A stretch of DNA of 64,000 nucleotides from Aromatoleum petrolei (GTDB lineage: Bacteria > Pseudomonadota > Gammaproteobacteria > Burkholderiales > Rhodocyclaceae), in contig NZ_CP059560.1 of assembly GCF_017894385.1 (NCBI RefSeq), positions 4,720,501 through 4,784,500 of the forward strand, given 5' to 3'. Below, in pieces: positions 1 to 7,568 of the stretch; positions within the stretch are counted from its first letter, which is position 1; each line of letters starts with the position of its first letter. Both the position numbers and the translations under genes were made by a program. The notes under the pieces are model-generated. The model was not told where the DNA came from. It searched no databases and was given only the letters and a program-made list of their open reading frames with translations.

Positions 1-1359
1 ACCTTCGAGACGGAATCGAAGCGCGACCAGATGCTGCATACCCTCACCGAAGGCAACCGTGCCGCGCTCGCCAACGTGCGCGCCGCGGCCGAGATGCTTG
101 AATACCCTGATCTGCAGGAAGATCTGCGCGAGCGTTTCCGCACCGTGATCCGCGATGAGGTGCGGGCTATGAGCACCCGTCTGGACGAGACCGCCAACGA
201 ATTCGCCGATTCGCTCAAGGCGCGCTGGCCGCTGGAGGAGATGCTCGGTGCCGACCTGATCGCCGCCGTGCAGCGGCGCATCGAGAATGTCGTCAGATTG
301 CCGACGAAACTGGAGGAGGTCGACGAATCGCTGTGGGTCAAGGTCGACAGCTTCTCGCTGCTGCAGGCCCTGACCTATCTGGCGAACCGCCTCTCGGATG
401 AATTCGAGGTGCGCGAGGTGCGCTTCCGGTTGAGCGCAGCGGGCCGTCTGGCGCACCTCGATCTCATCTGGTCCGGCCAAGCGATGAGTACCGAGACGGT
501 GATGAGTTGGGAACTGGAACCGATGCGTTTCGCCGACGAGAACAGCCCGCTGACGGTGCGCGACGTGATCGAGCGCCACGACGGCGAGATGTGGCTGGAG
601 CGCGAAAAGGTGCGTCACCGCGCGTTTTTCCGCATCCTGCTGCCGGCCGCAGTGCCGCAGGAGCAGCTCGACGAGGCGACGATCCTGAAGGGCGAAAGCC
701 GGCCCGAATACTACGACTTCGACCTCTTCAACTGGTCCGACAAGTCGCGTGCACTGGATGACCGCCTGCTCAGCGAGCTGACTTACACCGTTTTCGACAC
801 TGAGACGACCGGGCTGAACCCCTCGCAGGGCGACGAGATCATTCAGATCGGCGCGACCCGCATCGTCAATTGCAAGTTGCTGCGTCAGGAGTCGTTCGAG
901 CAGCTCGTGGATCCGTGTCGTTACCTGTCGCCAGAGTCGGTGCAGATCCACGGAATCACGCAGGAAATGCTCAAGAACCAGCCCACGATCGAGGCGGTCC
1001 TGCCGGCATTCCATGCGTTTGCCGAGGACACGGTGCTGATCGCGCACAACGCCGCATTCGACATGCGCTTCCTGCAGCTGAAGGAGGAGGCGACCGGTAT
1101 CCGCTTCGACCAGCCCGTGCTCGATACGCTGCTGCTGTCCGCCGTCATTCATCCGAACCAGGAATCGCACCGCCTGGAGGCAATCGCCGAGCGGCTCAAT
1201 CTGCCCATCCTCGGACGCCATACGGCTTTGGGCGATGCGATCGTCACTGCCGAGGTCTTCCTGAAGATGATTCCGCTGCTCGCGACCATGGGCATCCGCA
1301 CCTTGCGCCAGGCGCGTGAGGCCGCGGAGAAGTCGTACTACGCGAGGGTCAAGTATTGA
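1..1359 (+). CDS. Kinase-like/DEDDh 3'-5' exonuclease fusion (5' partial)
   Basis: The reading frame is open from the first base, so the N-terminus lies outside the window; the ATG at 31 is probably internal. Three parts are visible. First comes a helical segment resembling a histidine-kinase dimerisation domain (residues about 10-75), where the usual phospho-accepting His is not evident. Next is a region resembling a degenerate kinase ATPase fold (about 80-210). The C-terminal exonuclease (about 255-435) resembles the DNA polymerase III epsilon subunit, with FDTETTG (DEDDh motif I), IAHNAAFD (motif II) and HTALGDA (motif III) intact. The exonuclease half is expected to be active on DNA or RNA. 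The kinase-like half probably acts as a sensor or dimerisation module. The stop lies 67 bp before an SLC5 symporter gene; this exonuclease/symporter pairing is familiar from memory in related bacteria. The role is unproven. Confidence 0.8.
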   Translation, partial: TFETESKRDQMLHTLTEGNRAALANVRAAAEMLEYPDLQEDLRERFRTVIRDEVRAMSTRLDETANEFADSLKARWPLEEMLGADLIAAVQRRIENVVRLPTKLEEVDESLWVKVDSFSLLQALTYLANRLSDEFEVREVRFRLSAAGRLAHLDLIWSGQAMSTETVMSWELEPMRFADENSPLTVRDVIERHDGEMWLEREKVRHRAFFRILLPAAVPQEQLDEATILKGESRPEYYDFDLFNWSDKSRALDDRLLSELTYTVFDTETTGLNPSQGDEIIQIGATRIVNCKLLRQESFEQLVDPCRYLSPESVQIHGITQEMLKNQPTIEAVLPAFHAFAEDTVLIAHNAAFDMRFLQLKEEATGIRFDQPVLDTLLLSAVIHPNQESHRLEAIAERLNLPILGRHTALGDAIVTAEVFLKMIPLLATMGIRTLRQAREAAEKSYYARVKY

Positions 1360-1426
1360 AGGCCGATTCCTCGCGGCGTGAATCCTCGGGGTCTGCGCCT
1401 CGCCGCCAGACCGGACGAGTGCCCGC

Positions 1427-3484
1427 ATGAGCGGCCTGTCGCCCTTCGCGCGCCGCCTGCGCCGGTACTACTTCTGGTATACGATTTCCTTCATCAGTTT
1501 CGTCGGGTTTCTCGCCGTCGGCGAGCAGATGGGCATGTCGCCGGGCGTGATCGGTCACGTCTTCCTGTTCGCGACCATCGCCATCTATGCCGGCATCGGG
1601 GTGATGAGCCGCACCGCCGATGTCACCGAATACTACGTCGCCGGGCGCCGCGTGCCTGCCATGTTCAACGGCATGGCGACGGCGGCCGACTGGATGAGCG
1701 CGGCCTCGTACATCGGCCTTGCGGGCACGCTCTACTTCTCCGGTTTCGAGGGGCTTGCCTTCGTCACCGGGTGGACGGGCGGATTCGTGCTCGTTGCGCT
1801 GCTGCTCGCCCCCTACCTGCGCAAGTTCGGCCAATACACGATTCCCGACTTCCTCGGGGCGCGCTACCAGGGCAATGCTGCGCGCGTCGTGGGCCTGGTC
1901 GCAGCCGTCATCGCCAGCTTCGTGTATCTGGTTGCGCAGATCTACGGGGTAGGGCTGATCACCAGCCGCTTCGTCAGCGTCGAGTTCGAGATCGGACTCT
2001 TCGTCGGCCTGGCAGGCATCCTCGTGTGTTCCTTCCTCGGAGGCATGCGCGCGGTGACCTGGACGCAGGTCGCCCAGTACGTGATCCTGATCGTCGCGTA
2101 TCTCGTGCCGGTCACGATCCTTTCATACAAGGTGACGGGCGTACCGGTGGCGCCGGCCATGTATGGCACGGTGTTGGGCAATCTCTCGGAGAAGGAAAAC
2201 GAGCTGTTCACCGACGACGCGGAAGTGGCGGTGCGCAAGCAGTTCAAGCAGCGTGCCGGAGACTACGCCGCCAAGATTGAACATTTGCCCGATTCGCTCG
2301 ACGCGGAGCGACGCGAGCTCATCGAGCGCCTCAACGCGCTGCGGCTGAACAACGCCCCCGCGCGCGACATCGCACACACCGAGAGAGCATTGCGCGATCT
2401 CCCGCGCACGCCCGAGCAGGCTCGCCATGTCTGGGAGCGGGCGCGGGCCGAGGCCATCGAGCGCTCGCGTCCCCCGCCGCGGCACGCCCAGGCCCATCCC
2501 GGAGACACGCCAGAGCAACGCGAGGCCGCACGCAACAATTTTCTCGCGTTGGTCTTCGTCTTGATGGTCGGGACAGCCGCGCTGCCCCACGTTCTCATGC
2601 GCTATTACACCACCCCCGGCGTGGTCGAGGCGCGCAAATCCGTTTTCTGGGCACTGTTCTTCATTTTCCTGCTGTACGTCACGGCGCCGGCCTACGCGGT
2701 GTTCGCGAAGTGGGAGGTGTACAACAACCTCATCGGCACCAGCATCGCGATGCTGCCGAATTGGCTCGTCTCATGGGGCAAGGTCGGCATGGTAAACATC
2801 GAGGACATCAACGGCGATGGCATCCTCCAGTTGGCCGAATTGAGCCTCAACACCGACGTGATCCTGCTCGCCACGCCCGAAATCGCCGGGTTGCCGTACG
2901 TCATCTCGGGCCTCGTCGCCGCGGGCGGGCTGGCTGCTGCGCTGTCAACCGCCGACGGACTGCTGCTCACCATTTCCAACGCGCTGTCGCACGATCTCTA
3001 CTACAAGGTCATCAACCCCGGCGCCAGCACCCAGCGCCGGCTGGTCATTGCCAAGTCGCAATTGCTGGTGGTCGCCGTGGTTGCCGCTTGGGTTGCCTCC
3101 TTGCGCCCGGACAACATCCTGTTCATGGTCGGGCTGGCCTTTTCCATCGCGGCGGCGGCCTTCTTCCCCGCGCTGGTGCTTGGCATCTTCTGGAAGCGCG
3201 CAAACCGGCCCGGCGCCGTCGCCGGCATGCTCGCGGGGCCGGCCGTAACCATCTACTACTTCGTCCGCACGCACGCCTTCTTCGGTGGTTCGATGGACAA
3301 CGCGTGGTTCGATATCAGCCCGATTTCGAGCGGCGTGTTCGGCGTGCCGCTGGGTTTCCTCACGATTGTCCTCGTCAGCCTGCTCACTCCGCCTCCGCCG
3401 GCAGAGGTCGGGGCGCTCGTCGACTACGTGCGCTATCCGCGCCTGCCAGCCGACGATCCGGGCATCTTCACCGAATCGAAATAA
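1427..3484 (+). CDS. Sodium:solute symporter, SLC5/SSS family (ActP-like, VC_2705 type)
   Basis: A 685-residue inner-membrane protein with the many hydrophobic helices of the SSS family and the signature stretch STADGLLLTISNALSHD near residue 510. Family members of this subtype are annotated as acetate/cation symporters, but the substrate is not proven by sequence. Two unusual inserts are visible. One is a long charged region (about residues 245-370) between helices. The other is an EF-hand-like loop at residues 460-471, starting DINGDG and ending in Glu, which fits a Ca2+-binding loop. The ATG at 1427 has only a weak ribosome-binding site. The gene follows the exonuclease fusion and is followed by tRNA-Ser; it is probably co-transcribed with the upstream gene. 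Confidence 0.85.
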   Translation: MSGLSPFARRLRRYYFWYTISFISFVGFLAVGEQMGMSPGVIGHVFLFATIAIYAGIGVMSRTADVTEYYVAGRRVPAMFNGMATAADWMSAASYIGLAGTLYFSGFEGLAFVTGWTGGFVLVALLLAPYLRKFGQYTIPDFLGARYQGNAARVVGLVAAVIASFVYLVAQIYGVGLITSRFVSVEFEIGLFVGLAGILVCSFLGGMRAVTWTQVAQYVILIVAYLVPVTILSYKVTGVPVAPAMYGTVLGNLSEKENELFTDDAEVAVRKQFKQRAGDYAAKIEHLPDSLDAERRELIERLNALRLNNAPARDIAHTERALRDLPRTPEQARHVWERARAEAIERSRPPPRHAQAHPGDTPEQREAARNNFLALVFVLMVGTAALPHVLMRYYTTPGVVEARKSVFWALFFIFLLYVTAPAYAVFAKWEVYNNLIGTSIAMLPNWLVSWGKVGMVNIEDINGDGILQLAELSLNTDVILLATPEIAGLPYVISGLVAAGGLAAALSTADGLLLTISNALSHDLYYKVINPGASTQRRLVIAKSQLLVVAVVAAWVASLRPDNILFMVGLAFSIAAAAFFPALVLGIFWKRANRPGAVAGMLAGPAVTIYYFVRTHAFFGGSMDNAWFDISPISSGVFGVPLGFLTIVLVSLLTPPPPAEVGALVDYVRYPRLPADDPGIFTESK

Positions 3485-3579
3485 GGCCGGGGACTGAGCC
3501 TGCTTCGGGCTAGCAAGGTAGATTTGCCGGGAAACGGGAAAGATGGCAAAAGTGGGGTTTCTTATCGCGGACGTTCTGC

Positions 3580-3585
3580 TACAAT
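3580..3585 (+). promoter_or_regulatory. Probable -10 box of tRNA-Ser
   Basis: TACAAT sits 14 bp before the first base of tRNA-Ser, a good match to a sigma-70 -10 box. No convincing -35 box is seen at the expected distance. Confidence 0.4.
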
Positions 3586-3598
3586 GCGCGCCTTCCAC

Positions 3599-3689
3599 GG
3601 AGAGATGGATGAGTGGTTTAAGTCGCACGCCTGGAAAGCGTGTTCAGGGTAATACCCTGACGCGGGTTCGAATCCCGCTCTCTCCGCCA
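3599..3689 (+). tRNA. tRNA-Ser(GGA)
   Basis: A 91-base type II tRNA. The acceptor stem GGAGAGA pairs with TCTCTCC, the anticodon loop CTGGAAA carries GGA, a long variable arm is present, the T-arm has GGTTCGAATCC, and the CCA end is encoded at 3687-3689. It would decode UCC/UCU serine codons. A rho-independent terminator follows 14 bp downstream. A decayed protein-gene fragment lies just beyond, as often happens where tRNA genes have served as integration sites. Confidence 0.97.
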
Positions 3690-3703
3690 GAACACACGAT
3701 AAG

Positions 3704-3731
3704 GCCCTGAATTTTCAGGGCTTTTTCTTTT
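3704..3731 (+). terminator. Rho-independent terminator of tRNA-Ser
   Basis: GCCCTGA (3704-3710) pairs with TCAGGGC (3715-3721) across a 4-base loop, and a T-rich tail (TTTTTCTTTT) follows. Confidence 0.9.
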
Positions 3732-3882
3732 CGTAGAACGGAATTCTACGTCCAATTCTACGATTCCAGACTGCGCAAAAATGCCGGATTTCGCCGGCTT
3801 GGCACCTGTGCCCATTTTGGGTGACTTCATATCCTGAGCGGCGACACTTCGGCCTTCTGACGCTGGAACAGGGACCCATAGC

Positions 3883-4059
3883 GGCGGGCTGTCCATCGCC
3901 ACGGCGCTCGTCGGTTCCCAACGCGACGCCGGCCTCGATCTCGACGCCATACAGTCGCTGTCGCACTACTGGGAAGGCGTGCGCCGCGCCTAGGCCCCCG
4001 TCGAAGCCGACATCCGCTGCGCCACTTCGGACGTGCACAAGCTCGAGATGCCCGGTGGC
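3883..4059 (+). pseudogene. Remnant of pyruvate carboxylase B / oxaloacetate decarboxylase alpha subunit
   Basis: One frame reads as a piece of the carboxyltransferase domain: GLDLDAIQSLSHYWEGVRRA, then a TAG at 3991-3993 where the family has Tyr, then APVEADIRCATSDVHKLEMP and two Gly. The family pattern is a 'GLDL' segment, 'VRK.Y.PFE', then 'SDVY.HEMPGGQ'. No start codon, no biotin domain and no other part of the enzyme is present, and similarity ends after the MPGG motif. This is a decayed fragment, not a working gene. It lies between tRNA-Ser and the EamA gene. The identification is from memory of the family motif. Confidence 0.7.
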
Positions 4060-4276
4060 CGAGCTGCAGTAATGCCAACGGACAATTTTCAGAATGTCGC
4101 AGCGAGACAAATGGTGAGGACTCGTTTTTCGTACGATTCGCACGATAGCCATGCAGTAAGTGCCGCCGTTGGTCAAGTGGCAATTGTCCGTGTGGTAATT
4201 CAGAGCTCCTTTTCCTAGAACTGGCGCCAGAGCTTCGGCTGGCCCTCTTGTTTCCCGTCATATCGGAAAGTCTTCC
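4060..4276. other. Intergenic stretch upstream of the EamA permease gene
   Basis: This is AT-richer than its surroundings and has no supported gene. It must hold the promoter of the permease gene at 4277, but no clear -35/-10 pair is seen. Confidence 0.4.
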
Positions 4277-5167
4277 ATGTCGCACGCCCGCGCCGTCAGC
4301 CTCATGCTTCTCGTCACCCTGCTCTGGAGCCTGGCCGGTGTTGTTTCGCGCCACCTCGATTCGGCCCGGAGCTTCGAGGTCACCTTCTGGCGTAGCGCCA
4401 GCACAGCGCTGGCGCTGGCCGTGGCGCTAACTGTTCTGCGCGGCCCGACATTCTGGACCCGTCTCGCTCATTCCTCGCGCCCGGTCTGGATCTCCGGCGT
4501 CTGCTGGAGCGTGATGTTCACAGCCTTCACGGTCGCCATCACCCTTACCACGGTGGCCAACGTGCTGGTGACGATGGCGCTTGGCCCGTTGATGGCGGCC
4601 TTCTTCGCACGCGTGTTCCTTCATCACCGACTCGCCCGCCGGACCTGGGGCGCAATCGCCGTGGCTGGCGTCGGTATCGGCTGGATGTTCGCTCAGGGCG
4701 CACACAGCGGCGCCTCGCTCACCGGTACGCTGGTCGCCACGGCGATTCCGTTGGCGGGAGCGATCAACTTCACGGTACTGCAACATGTCGGGCACGGAAA
4801 GGACGACGAAAGGAGCATCGACATGCTGCCGGCCGTGCTCATCGGCGCCGTGCTCTCTGCAGCCGTCACGCTGCCGTTGGCGTGGCCGTTCGCTGCGTCA
4901 CTGCAGGACGTCGGCCTGCTTGCCTTTCTCGGAACCGTGCAGCTCGCGCTGCCCTGCCTGCTGATGGTGCGCCTCACCCGCGAACTGCCGGGACCGGAAA
5001 TCGCGCTTCTCGGGTTGCTCGAAGTGATTTTCGGGGTGGCGTGGACCTGGTTGGGCGCGGGGGAGGCACCATCGTCGAGCACGCTGATAGGGGGAACGTT
5101 GGTGCTGGGCGCGCTGCTCGGCAATGAACTCCTGACGCTGCGCGGACGCCAATTCGCCATTGCATGA
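4277..5167 (+). CDS. EamA-family (DMT superfamily) permease
   Basis: A 296-residue inner-membrane protein with about ten hydrophobic helices arranged as two EamA repeats: residues about 5-135, containing SLAGVVSRHL and RSASTALALA, and about 150-290. Members export amino acids, metabolites or drugs; the substrate cannot be told here. The ATG at 4277 follows a poor ribosome-binding site. It stands alone, convergent with the MttB-family gene, and the two share the hairpin at 5342-5365. Confidence 0.8.
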   Translation: MSHARAVSLMLLVTLLWSLAGVVSRHLDSARSFEVTFWRSASTALALAVALTVLRGPTFWTRLAHSSRPVWISGVCWSVMFTAFTVAITLTTVANVLVTMALGPLMAAFFARVFLHHRLARRTWGAIAVAGVGIGWMFAQGAHSGASLTGTLVATAIPLAGAINFTVLQHVGHGKDDERSIDMLPAVLIGAVLSAAVTLPLAWPFAASLQDVGLLAFLGTVQLALPCLLMVRLTRELPGPEIALLGLLEVIFGVAWTWLGAGEAPSSSTLIGGTLVLGALLGNELLTLRGRQFAIA

Positions 5168-5333
5168 AAAATTACGCATGCATGCGCCAGCATGGACGAT
5201 CGGACTCTCGTTCAGAGCCGCTCGATAGCGCCGAGGGCCATGCGACAGGTTTAGGTGTCGAGTGTCCGCGCGCGAGACGGTATTACTTCGAAGGGAACCG
5301 GTGAGGACGAAGCTCAACTGCAGAATCGTAGAT

Positions 5334-5365
5334 GCAAAAAAAAAGGCCGGTTCATGCCGGCCTTT
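5334..5365 (-). terminator. Rho-independent terminator (mainly for the mttB-like gene)
   Basis: AAAGGCCGG (5342-5350) pairs with CCGGCCTTT (5357-5365) over a 6-base loop. On the minus strand an uninterrupted T run (the A run at 5336-5344) follows the stem, so it ends the mttB-like transcript at 5388. It may also stop plus-strand transcripts from the EamA gene. Confidence 0.85.
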
Positions 5366-5387
5366 CTCTTGTGTCCCCGGGTGTCGC

Positions 5388-6950
5388 TCAGGTGTTCGAG
5401 TCCGGGAAGGACTCCTTGCGTCGGCGCATGTAAGCCTGCAGTTCCTCATCGACAGCGGGATCCAGTTCGGGTGCCTCGTACTCGGCGAGCATCTTCTTCC
5501 AGCGCGCGTTGGCGCGCTGTGCCATGTCGAGGCGGCCCTCGGCGTCCCATTGCTCGAAGCTGTTGTTGTCGGCAATGGACGAGCGGTAGAAGGCATTCTC
5601 GAAGTTCGCCTGGGTATGGGCGCAGCCGAGGAAGTGCTTGCCCGGACCGACTTCGCGGATCGCATCCATCGCCTGACCGTTCTCCGAGAGATCGACGCCA
5701 CCCATCAGGGTCTGCATCATGCCGGCCTGGTCGGCGTCCATGATGAACTTCTCGTAGCCCATCGCGAGGCCGCCTTCGAGCCAGCCCGCAGTGTGCAGCG
5801 CGAAGTTCACGCCGGCCAGCGCGGTCGGCAGCAGCGTGTTGGCGCTCTCGGATGCCGCCTGCGCGTCGGGGATCTTCGAGGCGGTCAGCGAGCCTCCGGA
5901 ACGGAAGGGCACGCCCAGGCGGCGCGCGAGGTTCGCCATCACATACAGCACCAGGGCGGGTTCGGGCGTGCCGAAGGTCGGTGCGCCCGATTGCATCGAC
6001 ATCGAGCTCGCGAAGCTGCCGAACACCACTGGCGCACCGGGATTGACGAGCTGCACGAAGGCCATGCCGGCCATCGCTTCGGCGAGCGTCTGCGCCGCGG
6101 TGCCGGCGACGGTCACCGGCGACATCGCGCCGGCGAGGATGAACGGGGTGACCACGCAGGCCTGGTTGTTGCGGGCGTAGACCTTGGCCGCGCCGAGCAT
6201 CGTATCGTCGAAGGTCATCGGCGAATTGGCGTTGATCAGGTTGATCACGGCGGTGCGCGGCTTGCCAGTCTCCGGGTCGATCCACTGGTCGCCGAACAGG
6301 ATCCTGGCCATCTCGACCGTGTCCTGCGCGCGCTCGGGGTGGGTGACGGAGCCCATGAAGCACTTGTCCGAGTACTTCATGTGGCTGTAGACCATGTCGA
6401 AGTGCCGCTTGTTGACCGGCAGGTCGACCGGCTCGCAGATCGTGCCCCCGGAGTGATGGAGGCTGGGCGACAGGTAGGCGAGCTTGACGAAGTTGCGGAA
6501 GTCCTCGATGGTGCCGTAGCGACGCCCGTCGTCGAGATTGTGGATGAAGGGGCAGCCATAGGCGGGCACGAAGACCGTGTTGGCGCCACCGATGCGCACG
6601 CTGCGTTCGGGGTTGCGCGCGATCTGCGTGAATTCGCGCGGTGCGTTCTCCTGGATCAGCTTGCGGCACATCCCGCGCGGCATGCGGACCCGCTCGCCCT
6701 GCACGTCGGCTCCCGCGTCGCGCCAGATCTGCAACGCTTCCGGGTCGTCGCGGAAGTCGATGCCGATTTCCTCCAGGATGGTGTCGGCGTTGTGCTCGAT
6801 GATCGCGAGCCCTTCTTCGTTGAGCACTTCATAGAAGGGAACCTTGCGGGTGACGTACGGGACGCTCGTCCCTTGCCCGCGTGACCGGGCCGCCCGGCGA
6901 GCCTCGCTTCCGCTGCGACCGGCGCGCCGGCGGGTTTCGGTGGTACTCAT
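5388..6950 (-). CDS. Trimethylamine methyltransferase (MttB) family protein, non-pyrrolysine
   Basis: A 520-residue cytoplasmic protein of the COG5598 family. Characterised members move a methyl group from a quaternary or tertiary amine (trimethylamine, glycine betaine, proline betaine, carnitine) to a corrinoid protein. The typical N-terminal segment (LNEEGLAIIEHNADTILEEI), YGCPFIHNLDDG and the central barrel motifs are present. No in-frame TAG exists, so it is the pyrrolysine-free type, and glycine betaine or a similar quaternary amine is a plausible substrate. The start at 6950 (MSTTET) is preferred because GGAGAG lies 7 bp upstream; an in-frame ATG at 6968 is the alternative. No corrinoid protein or reactivase gene is nearby, so its methyl acceptor must be encoded elsewhere. 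The BCCT carrier and a porin lie upstream on the same strand. Confidence 0.85.
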   Translation of the reverse strand: MSTTETRRRAGRSGSEARRAARSRGQGTSVPYVTRKVPFYEVLNEEGLAIIEHNADTILEEIGIDFRDDPEALQIWRDAGADVQGERVRMPRGMCRKLIQENAPREFTQIARNPERSVRIGGANTVFVPAYGCPFIHNLDDGRRYGTIEDFRNFVKLAYLSPSLHHSGGTICEPVDLPVNKRHFDMVYSHMKYSDKCFMGSVTHPERAQDTVEMARILFGDQWIDPETGKPRTAVINLINANSPMTFDDTMLGAAKVYARNNQACVVTPFILAGAMSPVTVAGTAAQTLAEAMAGMAFVQLVNPGAPVVFGSFASSMSMQSGAPTFGTPEPALVLYVMANLARRLGVPFRSGGSLTASKIPDAQAASESANTLLPTALAGVNFALHTAGWLEGGLAMGYEKFIMDADQAGMMQTLMGGVDLSENGQAMDAIREVGPGKHFLGCAHTQANFENAFYRSSIADNNSFEQWDAEGRLDMAQRANARWKKMLAEYEAPELDPAVDEELQAYMRRRKESFPDSNT

Positions 6951-7102
6951 TGTCTCGCTCTCCATCATGTTGTTCGGAACACATCACGCTGCCAGTATGC
7001 GGAGGGACAGGGTGTGCTGACATGGCACGAAGCGACCCGCGATTAGCGATTTGCGCCAGACCGGGCCGGCAGTCCGGGAGACGGCGACTCAGGGATGGCG
7101 AC

Positions 7103-7429
7103 TCAGGGGAGGGCGGCGCGCGCCTGCCGAGAAAGCCCTTCCTGCCACAAGCAGAAGATCCTGCGCAGCGGGTGCGGATCCTTGCCGGCGGTGATTCTCC
7201 CCGCGCCGTTCAGACACGTGGCGTACGGAGTCGATGCGGGCGGCGGGCAGTGTCGTGGATCCTGCAGGGCCGCGGTGGGATCCCGGAAGGGCGGCTGGGT
7301 GCGGCAGCTTGCCGGAATTGCCGCCGGCCCGGCCGCTACATCCCGAGCTGTGGCGGACGACATCGCGCATATGGCCAGCGCGGCAGTGAAAAGCTTGGCG
7401 GGGGCGTGCCTGCCGTCCGGGACGCTCAT
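7103..7429 (-). CDS. Hypothetical small exported protein
   Basis: A possible 108-residue protein. It begins MSVPDGRHAPAKLF, followed by a hydrophobic stretch ending SSATA, which looks like a signal peptide, and it has four cysteines in the mature part. GGAG lies 9 bp before the ATG. It sits between the BCCT gene and the mttB-like gene on the same strand. No family is recognised, and in such GC-rich DNA the open frame could be accidental. Confidence 0.3.
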   Translation of the reverse strand: MSVPDGRHAPAKLFTAALAICAMSSATARDVAAGPAAIPASCRTQPPFRDPTAALQDPRHCPPPASTPYATCLNGAGRITAGKDPHPLRRIFCLWQEGLSRQARAALP

Positions 7430-7500
7430 CGATGTCTCCGCGGTGGTCTCATTGCGAATCGCCTGGTGTCGCGGGTGCCTGGTGCCGCGAATGCCTGATC

Positions 7501-7562
7501 CGTGACGGGTACGGCCTCCTGCCGCGCCCGTCACGAGGAACGGCCGTCCGCGGGACGGCCGT
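7501..7562 (-). terminator. Tandem inverted repeats downstream of the BCCT gene
   Basis: ACGGCCGTCC (7540-7549) pairs perfectly with GGACGGCCGT (7553-7562). A second stem, CGTGACGGG/CCCGTCACG, spans 7501-7535. They begin 6 bp after the BCCT stop. Neither has a T run on the minus strand, so they may be rho-dependent or RNA-stabilising structures. Confidence 0.5.
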
Positions 7563-7568
7563 GTGCAC

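Noticed and set aside
5388..6950. Possible pyrrolysine-containing MttB
   Set aside because: The frame has no internal TAG, so this is the non-pyrrolysine type.
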